From: Alistipes sp.
Lineage (GTDB): Bacteria; Bacteroidota; Bacteroidia; Bacteroidales; Rikenellaceae
NCBI GenBank assembly: GCA_017504485.1
Contig: JAFVRC010000048.1
Coordinates: 1-55,698 of the forward strand
DNA length: 55,698 bases
Reading direction: 5' to 3'
Every line of letters begins with the position of its first letter. Position 1 is the first letter of the stretch. The notes under the pieces were generated by a model, which worked only from the letters and a program-made list of their open reading frames with translations, was not told the DNA's origin and searched no databases. Both the position numbers and the translations under genes were made by a program. Shown here piece after piece: positions 41,059-49,688 of this stretch.

Positions 41059-42090
41059 ATGACGAAAAATGTTCTCACGCGGCTATTCCGCACGGCCGTA
41101 ATTGTGGGTGGCGTAATGGCCGCTGCGGCCATTACGCTCTACTCGGCATTCTATGGTCGAGCGGTCGGCAGTGATACTACTATATATATAGGTAAAGCAG
41201 ACAGCTACGAGGAGGTAGTGGAGCAACTGCGCCCTGCGTTGCGCGGAGGTGTCTATCGCCGTGCATTCGACTACTATGCCAAGCGGCTGAAGCTTGCCGA
41301 GCGATTGCATGCGGGCCGCTACTGCTTCGATGAGGACGAAAGTGTAATCCGCGTGGTACGTCGGTTGGTGTTGGGCGAGCAGAGCCCAGTGCATTTGGTT
41401 GTCGGCAGTGTGCGTACCCTGCCACAGTTGGCCGGCAAACTCGCAGCACAGATTGAGGCGGACTCGGCTACCCTGCTGCATGTGATGCGCAACAAGGAGC
41501 TGCGGCGCGAGCTCGGCCTGCAACGCGACAGCACCATAGCGATATTTATCCCCAATACCTACCAGGTGTGGTGGAATATCTCGCCCGAGGAGTTTATGTG
41601 TCGTATGCGCCGCGAGTATGACAGCTTTTGGAATGAGGAGCGCACGGCCAAGTTGAAGCGTTGCCGACTCACGAAGTACGAAGTTATGACACTCGCCTCG
41701 ATAGTCTATGAGGAGACCAAACGCGTGGCCGATATGCCGCGTATCGCAGGCGTTTACATAAACCGTTTGAGGCGCGGAATGCCCCTACAAGCCTGTCCGA
41801 CAGTGAAGTATGCGATGGGGCGTTTCGAACTGCGCCGCATACTGCACGAACACTTGCGCTATCGCTCGCCATTCAACACATATATAAATCGCGGATTGCC
41901 ACCAGCTCCGATATGCGTGCCAAGCATTGCTGCCATAGATGGAGTGTTGAACTACGAGCAGAGCAGCTACCTCTTCTTCTGCGCTTCGCCTGCACTCGAC
42001 GGCTCGCACTGCTTTGCCCGCACCTTGAAGGAGCATAATGCCAATTCGAAACGATATTCGGCCGAATTAAACCGCAGAAATATCAAATAA
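41059..42090 (+). CDS. mltG: Endolytic murein transglycosylase MltG
   Basis: 343 aa. One N-terminal membrane segment (TAVIVGGVMAAAAITLYSAFY) anchors it in the inner membrane. The LysM-like part spans about 40-125, and the YceG catalytic domain contains IFIPNTYQVWWNISPEEF near residue 163 and TLASIVYEETKRVADMPRIAGVYINRL near 213, where the Glu of YEET is the catalytic residue. PTVKYAMG near 249 and YINRGLPPAPICVPSIAAI near 277 complete the signature. MltG cuts nascent glycan strands and sets their length. Own promoter; DUF4199 gene follows. Confidence 0.95.
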   Translation: MTKNVLTRLFRTAVIVGGVMAAAAITLYSAFYGRAVGSDTTIYIGKADSYEEVVEQLRPALRGGVYRRAFDYYAKRLKLAERLHAGRYCFDEDESVIRVVRRLVLGEQSPVHLVVGSVRTLPQLAGKLAAQIEADSATLLHVMRNKELRRELGLQRDSTIAIFIPNTYQVWWNISPEEFMCRMRREYDSFWNEERTAKLKRCRLTKYEVMTLASIVYEETKRVADMPRIAGVYINRLRRGMPLQACPTVKYAMGRFELRRILHEHLRYRSPFNTYINRGLPPAPICVPSIAAIDGVLNYEQSSYLFFCASPALDGSHCFARTLKEHNANSKRYSAELNRRNIK

Positions 42091-42095
42091 TTTCA

Positions 42096-42103
42096 TATAT
42101 TTG
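42096..42103 (+). promoter_or_regulatory. -7 element for the DUF4199 operon
   Basis: TATATTTG, 25 nt before the ATG at 42129. The -33 partner is not clear. Confidence 0.6.
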
Positions 42104-42128
42104 CCGAAGAAAATTAAACCAATTTACG

Positions 42129-42719
42129 ATGAATACTTTTTTGAACCACATGTTGAGCAAGGGTGCAATCCTTGGCATGGTGATGCTCGTGTCGCATATC
42201 GCCGAGCAGCTGATGATGATTTATGGTGGAACGTCGGTGTGGACAACGGTAGCGGGTATCGAGATGTTGGTGTCGCTCGTTGTCTTCATCTGGCTGTTGC
42301 GCAACTTCACGAAGAGCTATGCTGCTCTCGTGCTGGCTGCACGCAAGGATATGCCATATTTCTCGTATATGAATGGATTGAACTACGCGATATCGGTCTC
42401 GATGCTCGCGGGTGTTATTGTCGGCCTCGGAGGTTATATCCTCCACCATTTCGTTATTGGCCACGAAGCCTACATTGCCGGCTATATGAAGATGATGCAG
42501 AACGCTCTGGCTACCACGCAGATCCCTGCTTCGATGGCTTCGACATACGAGCAACTCTTCGCGCAGATTAAGAATATGCCGGAGTCCTCGCTTCTGACCA
42601 TGGTGTTCAACTCGGCGTGGAACTATCTGTTGCTGGGACTTATCGTCGGCCTCTTTGTCGCAAAATCGACCAAGCGCGACGTGCAGCTGTTTGATAAAAA
42701 GCAGGATGACGATGAGTAA
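42129..42719 (+). CDS. DUF4199 membrane protein
   Basis: 196 aa with about four membrane segments: AILGMVMLVSHIAEQLMMIYG, VAGIEMLVSLVVFIWLLRNF, ISVSMLAGVIVGLGGYILHHFV and NYLLLGLIVGLFVA. The pattern and the region MPYFSYMNGLNYAISVSMLAG match DUF4199, a Bacteroidota membrane family of unknown function. The C-terminus is charged (KSTKRDVQLFDKKQDDDE) and probably cytoplasmic. It overlaps the start of the following glycosyltransferase gene by 8 bp, a pairing common in the phylum, which suggests a joint role. Confidence 0.9.
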   Translation: MNTFLNHMLSKGAILGMVMLVSHIAEQLMMIYGGTSVWTTVAGIEMLVSLVVFIWLLRNFTKSYAALVLAARKDMPYFSYMNGLNYAISVSMLAGVIVGLGGYILHHFVIGHEAYIAGYMKMMQNALATTQIPASMASTYEQLFAQIKNMPESSLLTMVFNSAWNYLLLGLIVGLFVAKSTKRDVQLFDKKQDDDE

Positions 42720-43671
42720 GTTGAATGTTTCGGTTGTCGTGCCGCTCTACAACGAGGAGGAGTCGCTTTGCGAATTGGCCGCATGGATTGAGCGTGTATG
42801 CAGCGCAGAGAGGCTTTCATACGAGATTATAATGATCGACGACGGCTCGACCGACTCGTCGTGGAGCGTTGTCGAGAGGCTCAAGGCCGAGTATGGCGAG
42901 AGACTGAAGGCAATTCGTTTCTCGCGCAACTACGGCAAGTCGGCCGCACTCTACTGCGGCTTCGAGGCTGCCGAGGGCGAGGTGGTATTCACGATGGATG
43001 CCGATCTGCAGGATTCGCCCGACGAGATACCTGCAATGCGCCGTATGGTGATTGACGAGGGGTACGATCTCGTGTCGGGCTGGAAGAGGCGTCGTCATGA
43101 CCCTGCCTCGAAGCGTTGGCCGAGTAAGTTCTTCAACTTCACGGCACGTCTCGTGTCGGGTATCAAGCTACACGATTTTAACTGCGGATTGAAGTGCTAT
43201 CGTCGCAACGTCATCAAGTCCATAGAGGTCTATGGCGAGATGCATCGCTATATCCCCATTTTGGCCAAGTACGCAGGCTTTAAGCGTATAGGCGAGAAGG
43301 AGGTGCAGCACTACGCCCGTAAGTACGGACACTCGAAATTCGGCATCGAGCGTATGGTGAAGGGGTATCTCGACCTTATATCGGTGACCTTTATGTCGCA
43401 CTTCGGCCGCTCGCCGATGTACTTCTTCGGCTCGCTCGGTACGCTGATGTTCCTCTTCGGAGGCTTGACGACCGTATGGGTTATCGCCGGCAAAATCTAC
43501 AAGCAGATATTCGAGTTGCCGTTGCGTGCCGTCACCGACCAACCTCTCTTCTATTTGGCTATTCTGGCTATCGTGCTTGGTGTGCAACTTTTCCTTGCCG
43601 GATTCCTCGGCGAGCTGATAAACCGTGCATCAAGCGATCGTAATAAATACTTAATCGATAAAAGACTATGA
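42712..43671 (+). CDS. Membrane-anchored glycosyltransferase family 2 (GtrB/DPM1-like)
   Basis: 319 aa from the ATG at 42712, which overlaps the DUF4199 stop (ATGAGTAA). VSVVVPLYNEEESL at the N-terminus, IIMIDDGSTDSSWSVV near residue 38, NYGKSAALYCGFEAAEGEVVFTMDADLQDSPDEIP near 72-100 and HDFNCGLKCYRRNVI near 150 identify a polyprenyl-phosphate GT2. Two C-terminal membrane helices (MYFFGSLGTLMFLFGGLTTVWVIAG and LFYLAILAIVLGVQLFLAGFL) anchor it. It probably moves glucose or another hexose from UDP-sugar to undecaprenyl phosphate at the inner membrane. Its end overlaps the DUF4293 start. Confidence 0.92.
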   Translation: MSKLNVSVVVPLYNEEESLCELAAWIERVCSAERLSYEIIMIDDGSTDSSWSVVERLKAEYGERLKAIRFSRNYGKSAALYCGFEAAEGEVVFTMDADLQDSPDEIPAMRRMVIDEGYDLVSGWKRRRHDPASKRWPSKFFNFTARLVSGIKLHDFNCGLKCYRRNVIKSIEVYGEMHRYIPILAKYAGFKRIGEKEVQHYARKYGHSKFGIERMVKGYLDLISVTFMSHFGRSPMYFFGSLGTLMFLFGGLTTVWVIAGKIYKQIFELPLRAVTDQPLFYLAILAIVLGVQLFLAGFLGELINRASSDRNKYLIDKRL

Positions 43672-44147
43672 TTCAACGTATTCAAACACTCTATCTGCTC
43701 GCAGCGGTAGTACTTATGTCGCTGACTCTTTTTCTGCCGCTCACAACCTTCGTCTGCGGTGACGAGATGGTTGTTCTCGAGGCCTTTGGTGCGAAGATAG
43801 ATGCCGCAGAGAACGCAAATATGCCGCTCTATCTGGGCGTTCTGCTCGCAATGGCTACGGCGTTACCTCTTGTGACAATCTTCCTCTACAAACGTCGTAT
43901 GCTGCAAATTCGCCTCGGTGGTGCAGAGATTGCACTGCTCGTCGGCTCGATAGCCTTCGAAGCGATATACATCTACCTGACAAACGCCTCGCTCGTAGAA
44001 CTCTATGCTCCGGCAGAAGGCCGCGTGGAGATAAATCTTGGTGTTGCTGCGTTTGCGCCAATCGCCGCTATCGTATTCGTTGCATTGGCTATGCGTGCCA
44101 CGTTGCGCGACGAGTTGTTGGTGCGCTCGCTTGACCGCATACGCTAA
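43668..44147 (+). CDS. DUF4293 membrane protein
   Basis: 159 aa with four membrane segments: TLYLLAAVVLMSLTLFLPLTTF, LYLGVLLAMATALPLVTIFLY, LGGAEIALLVGSIAFEAIYIYL and GVAAFAPIAAIVFVALAMRA. The start MIQRIQTLYLLAAVV and the end RDELLVRSLDRIR match DUF4293, a Bacteroidota family of unknown function. The ATG overlaps the glycosyltransferase stop by 4 bp, so translation is coupled. A terminator follows. Confidence 0.92.
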   Translation: MIQRIQTLYLLAAVVLMSLTLFLPLTTFVCGDEMVVLEAFGAKIDAAENANMPLYLGVLLAMATALPLVTIFLYKRRMLQIRLGGAEIALLVGSIAFEAIYIYLTNASLVELYAPAEGRVEINLGVAAFAPIAAIVFVALAMRATLRDELLVRSLDRIR

Positions 44148-44169
44148 TTTAGATTCGAACAGAGATAGA

Positions 44170-44207
44170 ACAGTCGAGCGAGAAACCTTTTTGCTCGATT
44201 GTTTTGT
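44170..44207 (+). terminator. Rho-independent terminator after the DUF4293 gene
   Basis: ACAGTCGAGC (44170-44179) pairs with GCTCGATTGT (44193-44202) with one G-U pair, followed by TTTTGTTT. Confidence 0.88.
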
Positions 44208-44268
44208 TTGGTCGCCATGCTCAACGGCAACGATAGTTACGCGGAGTTCTATTTTTTCGACTACCCTA

Positions 44269-44299
44269 TTTGAATTTTCGAACAAATGATTTAACTTTG
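44269..44299 (+). promoter_or_regulatory. Promoter of the Ntn-hydrolase gene
   Basis: TTTG at 44269-44272 and TAACTTTG at 44292-44299, spacing 19 nt. Leader of about 50 nt before the ATG at 44356. Confidence 0.75.
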
Positions 44300-44355
44300 T
44301 ATGACAATGTGAATCCCTACTATTAGAGATAGAAAAATTCAAAAAACACGATACA

Positions 44356-45465
44356 ATGAGAAAGATACTCTCTACGTTGCGTTTTGCTGCACTCCTTTTC
44401 TGTGCTGTTGCCTTCTGGCATAACTCTATGGCATGCAGCTCTGCGCTTATATCCGCAAGACTCTCGAAAGAGGGGGTGCCGATACTCTGGAAGCACCGCG
44501 ACCAGAAGTACTACGATACGCGCGTGAAATACATCTGTACTGATGATGCCAAGTATGGTTATACGGCATTGGTCAGCGAGCGCGGTAATGGTGTCTTTGC
44601 CGGCATTAACCAAGTGGGCTTTGGCGTTATAACGACGGCGACGGGCAACCTTCCATACGACAAGAACGATAAATCATCGGCGGGTTTTCTGCCGATATAC
44701 AGGCACACACTAAGTAACTGCCGCACGGTCGATGAATTTGAGGAGGTGATACGCACTAATCCCCGCCCAAAGCGTTTCAAAAGCAACTTTGGCGTAGGCG
44801 ATGCTACGGGTGCAGTGGCCTATTTTGAGATATGGAGCGACGGATATCGCCGCTACGACGTGCATACCTCGGAGCGCGGCTATGATGTGCGCACCAACTT
44901 CAGCTTTGCGGGTGATGACAGCAAGCGAGGGGCGAGCGAGCGACGTTACGACACGGTGATGAAGCAGCTCGAAGGCCGCACGAATATCTCGACACTCGAC
45001 ATGCTTGGCCTCTCGCGCTCTTTCTTCAGTGCTGCCAAGGGCGATGTGCTTGAGGGAGACTCGAAATATCTCGATCGCAATTGGTGTGTGCCGCGCCGCT
45101 CGAGTGTAGCCTCGATAGCCCTTGTGTGCGACAAGGAGAATCCGCGCATGGATATTATTATTGGTAATCCAATTGCCGGAATGGTTGTTCCGATATGGGT
45201 GAAAAACGGCCATCGCATACCACGCTGCGTCGGAGGCCCCGAGGGTATGGAGCTTGGCAGCCGCTACACGGCCAAGGCCTATGTGCGTAACGGCAAGCGC
45301 AGTTGGGCCCTCAATAAACCACTTGTTCGCGAGGTGCTTGCCGCTGAGACGCGCGTGAAAATTCCTGTACGGCCGCCGAAGAATATCAACCGCTTCAATG
45401 CCAAGATTGACGATTTGTTCGACCGCCATTGTGCGAAAATCGATAAAATATTGCTCCGATACTAA
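44356..45465 (+). CDS. Exported Ntn-hydrolase of the choloylglycine hydrolase/C45 type
   Basis: 369 aa. A hydrophobic export signal ends WHNSMA and is followed by CSSALISARLSKEGVPILWKHRD. Cleavage there exposes Cys as the N-terminal nucleophile, as in exported bile salt hydrolases and C45 acyltransferases of this phylum. Further family-like blocks are YTALVSERGNGVFAGINQVGFGVITTATGNL near residue 72, RFKSNFGVGDATGAVAYFEIW near 137 and NWCVPRRSSVASIALV near 240. It likely cleaves an amide bond in the periplasm. Substrate unknown; a bile acid is only one option. Monocistronic. Confidence 0.75.
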   Translation: MRKILSTLRFAALLFCAVAFWHNSMACSSALISARLSKEGVPILWKHRDQKYYDTRVKYICTDDAKYGYTALVSERGNGVFAGINQVGFGVITTATGNLPYDKNDKSSAGFLPIYRHTLSNCRTVDEFEEVIRTNPRPKRFKSNFGVGDATGAVAYFEIWSDGYRRYDVHTSERGYDVRTNFSFAGDDSKRGASERRYDTVMKQLEGRTNISTLDMLGLSRSFFSAAKGDVLEGDSKYLDRNWCVPRRSSVASIALVCDKENPRMDIIIGNPIAGMVVPIWVKNGHRIPRCVGGPEGMELGSRYTAKAYVRNGKRSWALNKPLVREVLAAETRVKIPVRPPKNINRFNAKIDDLFDRHCAKIDKILLRY

Positions 45466-45526
45466 AAAAATCGCGTAAAAATTGAACAGATTGGTGTAGA
45501 ACGAGGTGTGCAATTAAAATTTTTCA

Positions 45527-45534
45527 TATATTTG
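45527..45534 (+). promoter_or_regulatory. -7 element for the barrel-pot operon
   Basis: TATATTTG, giving a leader of about 28 nt before the ATG at 45568. No clean -33 element at the standard distance. Confidence 0.6.
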
Positions 45535-45567
45535 TGCGCATAAACCATCGTTTAGTTTTTATGGGAA

Positions 45568-46647
45568 ATGAAGAGGGGGCTTGTACTGTTGGCGGCAATA
45601 CTTTGCTGCTTCTCTACTTACTCACAGGAGGCGGACTCTAACGCAAACATTCCGGATTTCGTCGTAACGCCGCGTTTCGATGTTAATCCGTATGTTGCTG
45701 TGCGCGGTAATGGATACAAAGGATTCGATTTCAGCAACTCCTCGCTCTACACATTTCTCGATGGCTCGGTAGGTAATTTCTCCTATTCGCTCTGCAACCA
45801 TTGGGTATCGACCGACACCCCCTCACTCTATCAGAACGCTTTTCGCTCGGACGATATCGATTTTATCGATTGGCTCACCTTGTCGTATAGTGTCGGCCGA
45901 TTTAGCTTCACGCTCGGCAAGGATATGCTCTCGATAGGAACGTGGGAACTCGACGATTATGATGTAGATGTACATACGTCGCTCGTCTCGCCATTCTGGC
46001 ATAAAATAGCTATCTATCAGTGGGGCGGCAATGTGGAGTACACGAGCCGGGACGAGGGCACGACACTCCGCTTCCAATTCGGCACATCGCCGTTTGGCGA
46101 ACTGCCATTCGCATCAAATCTATTCGTTTATTCGCTATATTGGACAGGTGAATATGGTTGCTTCTCGCCCATGTGGTCCACGAACTTCGTTGAGTATGAG
46201 CCGGGACGATTCATCAACCTCATTGCATTGGGCAATGCATTCACGGCCGGTGACTTCACGTTCAAGGTGGACTATATGAATCGCGCCTCGTCGTTTGAGA
46301 GCTTCTTCAATCAGGAGTGGAGCATAAGCGGGCAGGTACTCTACAACTACAAAGATAAGGTTGAAGTTTTTGCCAAGGGCGGATATGAGAACTTCAAGAC
46401 AGACCATTTCGGTTACGAGTATGAGAGCGAGGAGGATGTTTGGTTTATACCGACCGACAATTCGCTTTGCCCGAAGTATTGGTACGCAGGTGGCGGCATC
46501 CACTATTTCCCATTGCGCGAAAGCCGTGCATTGCGCCTGCATGCCCTGGCTACATACAACAACTTTGCAAACAGCGTTTCGATAACACTCGGAGCGACCT
46601 ACCATTTCAATCTGACTCAAACTATTCTGAAACATCGTAAAAAGTAA
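45568..46647 (+). CDS. Outer-membrane beta-barrel protein, first gene of the polyamine importer operon
   Basis: 359 aa. Signal peptide MKRGLVLLAAILCCFSTYS, cleavage before QEADS. The mature protein is a series of amphipathic strands rich in Tyr, Phe and Trp, for example FSYSLCNHWVS, SYSVGRFSFTLGKDMLSIGTWELDD, TTLRFQFGTSPF and VSITLGATYHFNL, resembling porins of the phosphate-selective/FmdC type. The end HFNLTQTILKHRKK lacks the terminal Phe usual for barrels. Only 8 bp separate it from potA, so it probably brings the transported molecule across the outer membrane. That role is inference from the operon. Confidence 0.75.
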   Translation: MKRGLVLLAAILCCFSTYSQEADSNANIPDFVVTPRFDVNPYVAVRGNGYKGFDFSNSSLYTFLDGSVGNFSYSLCNHWVSTDTPSLYQNAFRSDDIDFIDWLTLSYSVGRFSFTLGKDMLSIGTWELDDYDVDVHTSLVSPFWHKIAIYQWGGNVEYTSRDEGTTLRFQFGTSPFGELPFASNLFVYSLYWTGEYGCFSPMWSTNFVEYEPGRFINLIALGNAFTAGDFTFKVDYMNRASSFESFFNQEWSISGQVLYNYKDKVEVFAKGGYENFKTDHFGYEYESEEDVWFIPTDNSLCPKYWYAGGGIHYFPLRESRALRLHALATYNNFANSVSITLGATYHFNLTQTILKHRKK

Positions 46648-46655
46648 GGTAATAG

Positions 46656-48041
46656 ATGGCTAAACAGAGCGATACCATTATCAAAATCGAGCATCTCTCC
46701 AAGTCGTTTGGCGAGAAGCGTGTGCTCGATGATATCAATCTCGATATTAAGCGCGGCGAGTTTGTCACGCTGCTCGGCCCATCGGGCTGTGGCAAGACCA
46801 CATTGTTGCGCCTGTTGGCGGGCTTTGCGCGTGCCGATGAGGGTAAAATCTCGATGGAGGGGCGCGATATATCGGATATTCCGCCACACAAGAGACCGCT
46901 CAATACGGTCTTTCAGCGATATGCACTTTTCCCGCATCTCAACGTATTTGACAATATCGCCTTCGGGCTGAAGCTCAACAAGGTGCCTTCGAAGGATATC
47001 GAGAGTCGCGTGCGCCGGGCGTTGAAGATGGTGTCGATGACCGACTATGAGAGTCGCGACGTCAATTCGCTGTCGGGCGGCCAGCAGCAACGTGTGGCCA
47101 TCGCGCGAGCTATTGTCAATCGGCCGCAGGTACTGCTGCTCGACGAGCCGCTTGCCGCGCTCGATTTGAAGATGCGTAAGGATATGCAGATGGAGCTCAA
47201 AGAGATGCATAGCACGCTCGGCATTACATTTATATACGTCACGCACGACCAAGAGGAAGCTCTTACGCTCAGCGATACGGTAGTGGTATTCAGCGAGGGC
47301 CGCATACAACAGATTGGTGCGCCGATTGATATCTACAACGAGCCGGTCAATTCGTTTGTGGCGGACTTTATCGGCGAGAGTAACATCCTGAATGGTACGA
47401 TGATTCGCGATCGCGAGGTGGAGTTTATCGGCCATCGTTTCGAGTGTATCGACGAGGGTTTTGGCCAAAATACGGCCGTCGATGTGGTAATCCGTCCGGA
47501 GGATATCTACCTTATCAATAACCTCGAAAATGCAGCCTTCACGGGAACAATCAAGTCTTGCACCTTCAAGGGTGTGCACTACGAGATGTTCGTCGAGACG
47601 GACAAGGGTTACGAACTTATGATTCAGGACTACAACGCCTTTGAGGTCGGTTCTACGATAGGTATGCTTGTCAAGCCGTCGGATATTCACGTTATGCGCA
47701 AGGAGCGCACATGCAACACCTTCGAGGGCACGATGATAGCTCCGGATAAGGTCGAGATGCTCGGCGCGGAGTTCGAGTGCAACGATACGGGGCTCAAGGC
47801 CGGCGACAAGGTGCGTGTGCGTGTCGATTTTCGCAACGTCTCGCTACTTGACTACAAGGAGGATGGTGCACTCTTCGGCGAGGTGAAGTTTATCCTCTAC
47901 AAGGGTGACCATTACCACCTCACCGTTTTGACCGACAATGGCGACAATATCTATGTCGATACAAACGATATTTGGGACAACAGTGATGTGGTGGGTATTT
48001 CGATTGCTCCGCGTCACCTGCGTATTACCAAGCGTGTTTAA
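46656..48041 (+). CDS. potA: Spermidine/putrescine ABC transporter ATP-binding protein PotA
   Basis: 461 aa, some 90 residues longer than typical PotA. Walker [13 protein letters not shown] near residue 39, signature [15 protein letters not shown] near 138, Walker [13 protein letters not shown] near 158 and the switch His in VTHDQEEAL near 193 are all present. After the ATPase two TOBE-like segments follow, one near 285-350 ([13 protein letters not shown]) and a second near 365-461 ending [15 protein letters not shown], which accounts for the extra length. It powers polyamine uptake on the cytoplasmic side. It leads potB by 30 bp. Confidence 0.94.
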   Translation: MAKQSDTIIKIEHLSKSFGEKRVLDDINLDIKRGEFVTLLGPSGCGKTTLLRLLAGFARADEGKISMEGRDISDIPPHKRPLNTVFQRYALFPHLNVFDNIAFGLKLNKVPSKDIESRVRRALKMVSMTDYESRDVNSLSGGQQQRVAIARAIVNRPQVLLLDEPLAALDLKMRKDMQMELKEMHSTLGITFIYVTHDQEEALTLSDTVVVFSEGRIQQIGAPIDIYNEPVNSFVADFIGESNILNGTMIRDREVEFIGHRFECIDEGFGQNTAVDVVIRPEDIYLINNLENAAFTGTIKSCTFKGVHYEMFVETDKGYELMIQDYNAFEVGSTIGMLVKPSDIHVMRKERTCNTFEGTMIAPDKVEMLGAEFECNDTGLKAGDKVRVRVDFRNVSLLDYKEDGALFGEVKFILYKGDHYHLTVLTDNGDNIYVDTNDIWDNSDVVGISIAPRHLRITKRV

Positions 48042-48071
48042 CCTTTTAAGTGCGATCCTGTTCTCAAGAAA

Positions 48072-48863
48072 ATGAGCATATTTTCGAAATTGATAAACCG
48101 CCGCTCGAATTGGGCCGTGCCTTACGCGATATTCCTCGCTATATTCGTGGCGTTGCCTCTGCTGCTGATTGTGCTCTATGCCTTTCAGGATGCCGAGGGA
48201 AGTTTCACGCTGCAAAACTTCGTGAAGTTTATCCGACAGCCAGAGGCGGTCAATACGTTCATCTACTCGATAGGCATTGCCATCATTACCACCTTCCTCT
48301 GTATTCTGCTGGGCTACCCTGCTGCCTATATTTTGGCTAATGCCAATCTCAACCGCTCGCATACAACGGTGGTGCTCTTCATTCTGCCCATGTGGATTAA
48401 TATCCTCGTGCGCACGCTTGCTACGGTGGCACTCTTCGACTTTGCGAAGCTGCCTCTCGGCGAGGGAGCTCTGATATTCGGTATGGTCTATAACTTCCTG
48501 CCATTTATGATCTACCCTATCTACAACACACTACAGAAGATGGACCACTCGCTTATCGAGGCTGCCGAGGATTTGGGCGCACGGCCGAGTGTCGTATTCA
48601 CAAAGGTTGTCGTGCCACTTTCGATGCCGGGAGTGATGAGTGGCATTATGATGGTCTTTATGCCGACCATCTCGACCTTCGCTATCGCCGAGTTGCTGAC
48701 AATGAACAACGTCAAACTCTTCGGTACCACTATACAGGAAAACATCAATAACGGGATGTGGAACTACGGCGCAGCACTATCGCTCATTATGTTGATAATC
48801 ATCGGTGTCACATCGCTCTTCTCCGACGGTGACGAGCAGTCAGACAGCGAGAGTCTAATCTAA
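48072..48863 (+). CDS. potB: Spermidine/putrescine ABC transporter permease PotB
   Basis: 263 aa with six membrane segments, the first being AVPYAIFLAIFVALPLLLIVLYAF. The cytoplasmic EAA loop reads LIEAAEDLGARPSVVFTKVVVPLSMPGVMSG near residue 160, the contact site for PotA. NILVRTLATVALF near 115 is typical of PotB. Together with PotC it forms the inner-membrane channel of the importer. The C-terminus is short and acidic (DGDEQSDSESLI). potC starts 15 bp later. Confidence 0.94.
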   Translation: MSIFSKLINRRSNWAVPYAIFLAIFVALPLLLIVLYAFQDAEGSFTLQNFVKFIRQPEAVNTFIYSIGIAIITTFLCILLGYPAAYILANANLNRSHTTVVLFILPMWINILVRTLATVALFDFAKLPLGEGALIFGMVYNFLPFMIYPIYNTLQKMDHSLIEAAEDLGARPSVVFTKVVVPLSMPGVMSGIMMVFMPTISTFAIAELLTMNNVKLFGTTIQENINNGMWNYGAALSLIMLIIIGVTSLFSDGDEQSDSESLI

Positions 48864-48878
48864 ATTGAGGGTTCGGAT

Positions 48879-49679
48879 ATGAAGAGATTTTTTGCACAAC
48901 TCTACCTGTGGCTGCTGCTGGCAATGCTCTACGCGCCGATAGTCATCATAGGCATCTTCTCCTTCACCGAGTCGAAGGTTTTGGGCAACTGGACGGGCTT
49001 CTCTACCGAGCTATATACCTCGCTTTTCAACGGGGGTGCTCACCACTCGCTGCTCGATGCCATCAAGAACACGTTGAGCATAGCACTCATAGCTGCTACG
49101 GCCTCGACCATATTGGGAAGCATTGCGGCTATTGGTATATTTAATATGCGCGGTCGCAAGAAGCAGGTTATCAACTTATTGAATGATATCCCGATGCTCA
49201 ATCCCGATATTATTACGGGTATTTCGCTCTTCTTGCTCTTCGTGAGTCTCGGTATTTCGCAGGGCTACACGACAGTCGTCTTGGCGCATATTGCATTTTG
49301 CACCCCTTATGTGGTGCTGAACGTGATGCCGCGCCTGCAACAGATGAATCCGAATATCTACGAGGCAGCCCTCGATCTCGGAGCTACGCCTATGCAGGCT
49401 CTGCGCAAGGTTATTATTCCGGAGATACGGCCGGGTATGATTTCGGGCTTCATACTCGCCTTTACACTCTCGATTGACGACTTTGCCGTCACGCTCTTCA
49501 CCAAGGGCAATGAGGGCTTGGAGACACTCTCGACATATATCTATGCCGATGCCCGCAAGGGTGGTCTTACTCCCGAATTGCGTCCCCTCTCGACCATAAT
49601 TTTTGCAGTGGTATTGCTATTGCTCATAATCATTAATATCCGCGCAAAGCGTAATGCGAAGCGCAATCAAGCGATGTAG
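48879..49679 (+). CDS. potC: Spermidine/putrescine ABC transporter permease PotC
   Basis: 266 aa, six membrane segments. The N-terminus YLWLLLAMLYAPIVIIGIFSF and GNWTGFSTELYTSLF are PotC-like. The EAA loop is IYEAALDLGATPMQALRKVIIPEIRPGMISGF near residue 164, followed by FTLSIDDFAVTLFTKG, a PotC hallmark. It pairs with PotB in the inner membrane. The basic tail (RAKRNAKRNQAM) faces the cytoplasm. potD starts 9 bp later. Confidence 0.94.
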   Translation: MKRFFAQLYLWLLLAMLYAPIVIIGIFSFTESKVLGNWTGFSTELYTSLFNGGAHHSLLDAIKNTLSIALIAATASTILGSIAAIGIFNMRGRKKQVINLLNDIPMLNPDIITGISLFLLFVSLGISQGYTTVVLAHIAFCTPYVVLNVMPRLQQMNPNIYEAALDLGATPMQALRKVIIPEIRPGMISGFILAFTLSIDDFAVTLFTKGNEGLETLSTYIYADARKGGLTPELRPLSTIIFAVVLLLLIIINIRAKRNAKRNQAM

Positions 49680-49688
49680 AGAAGAGAT

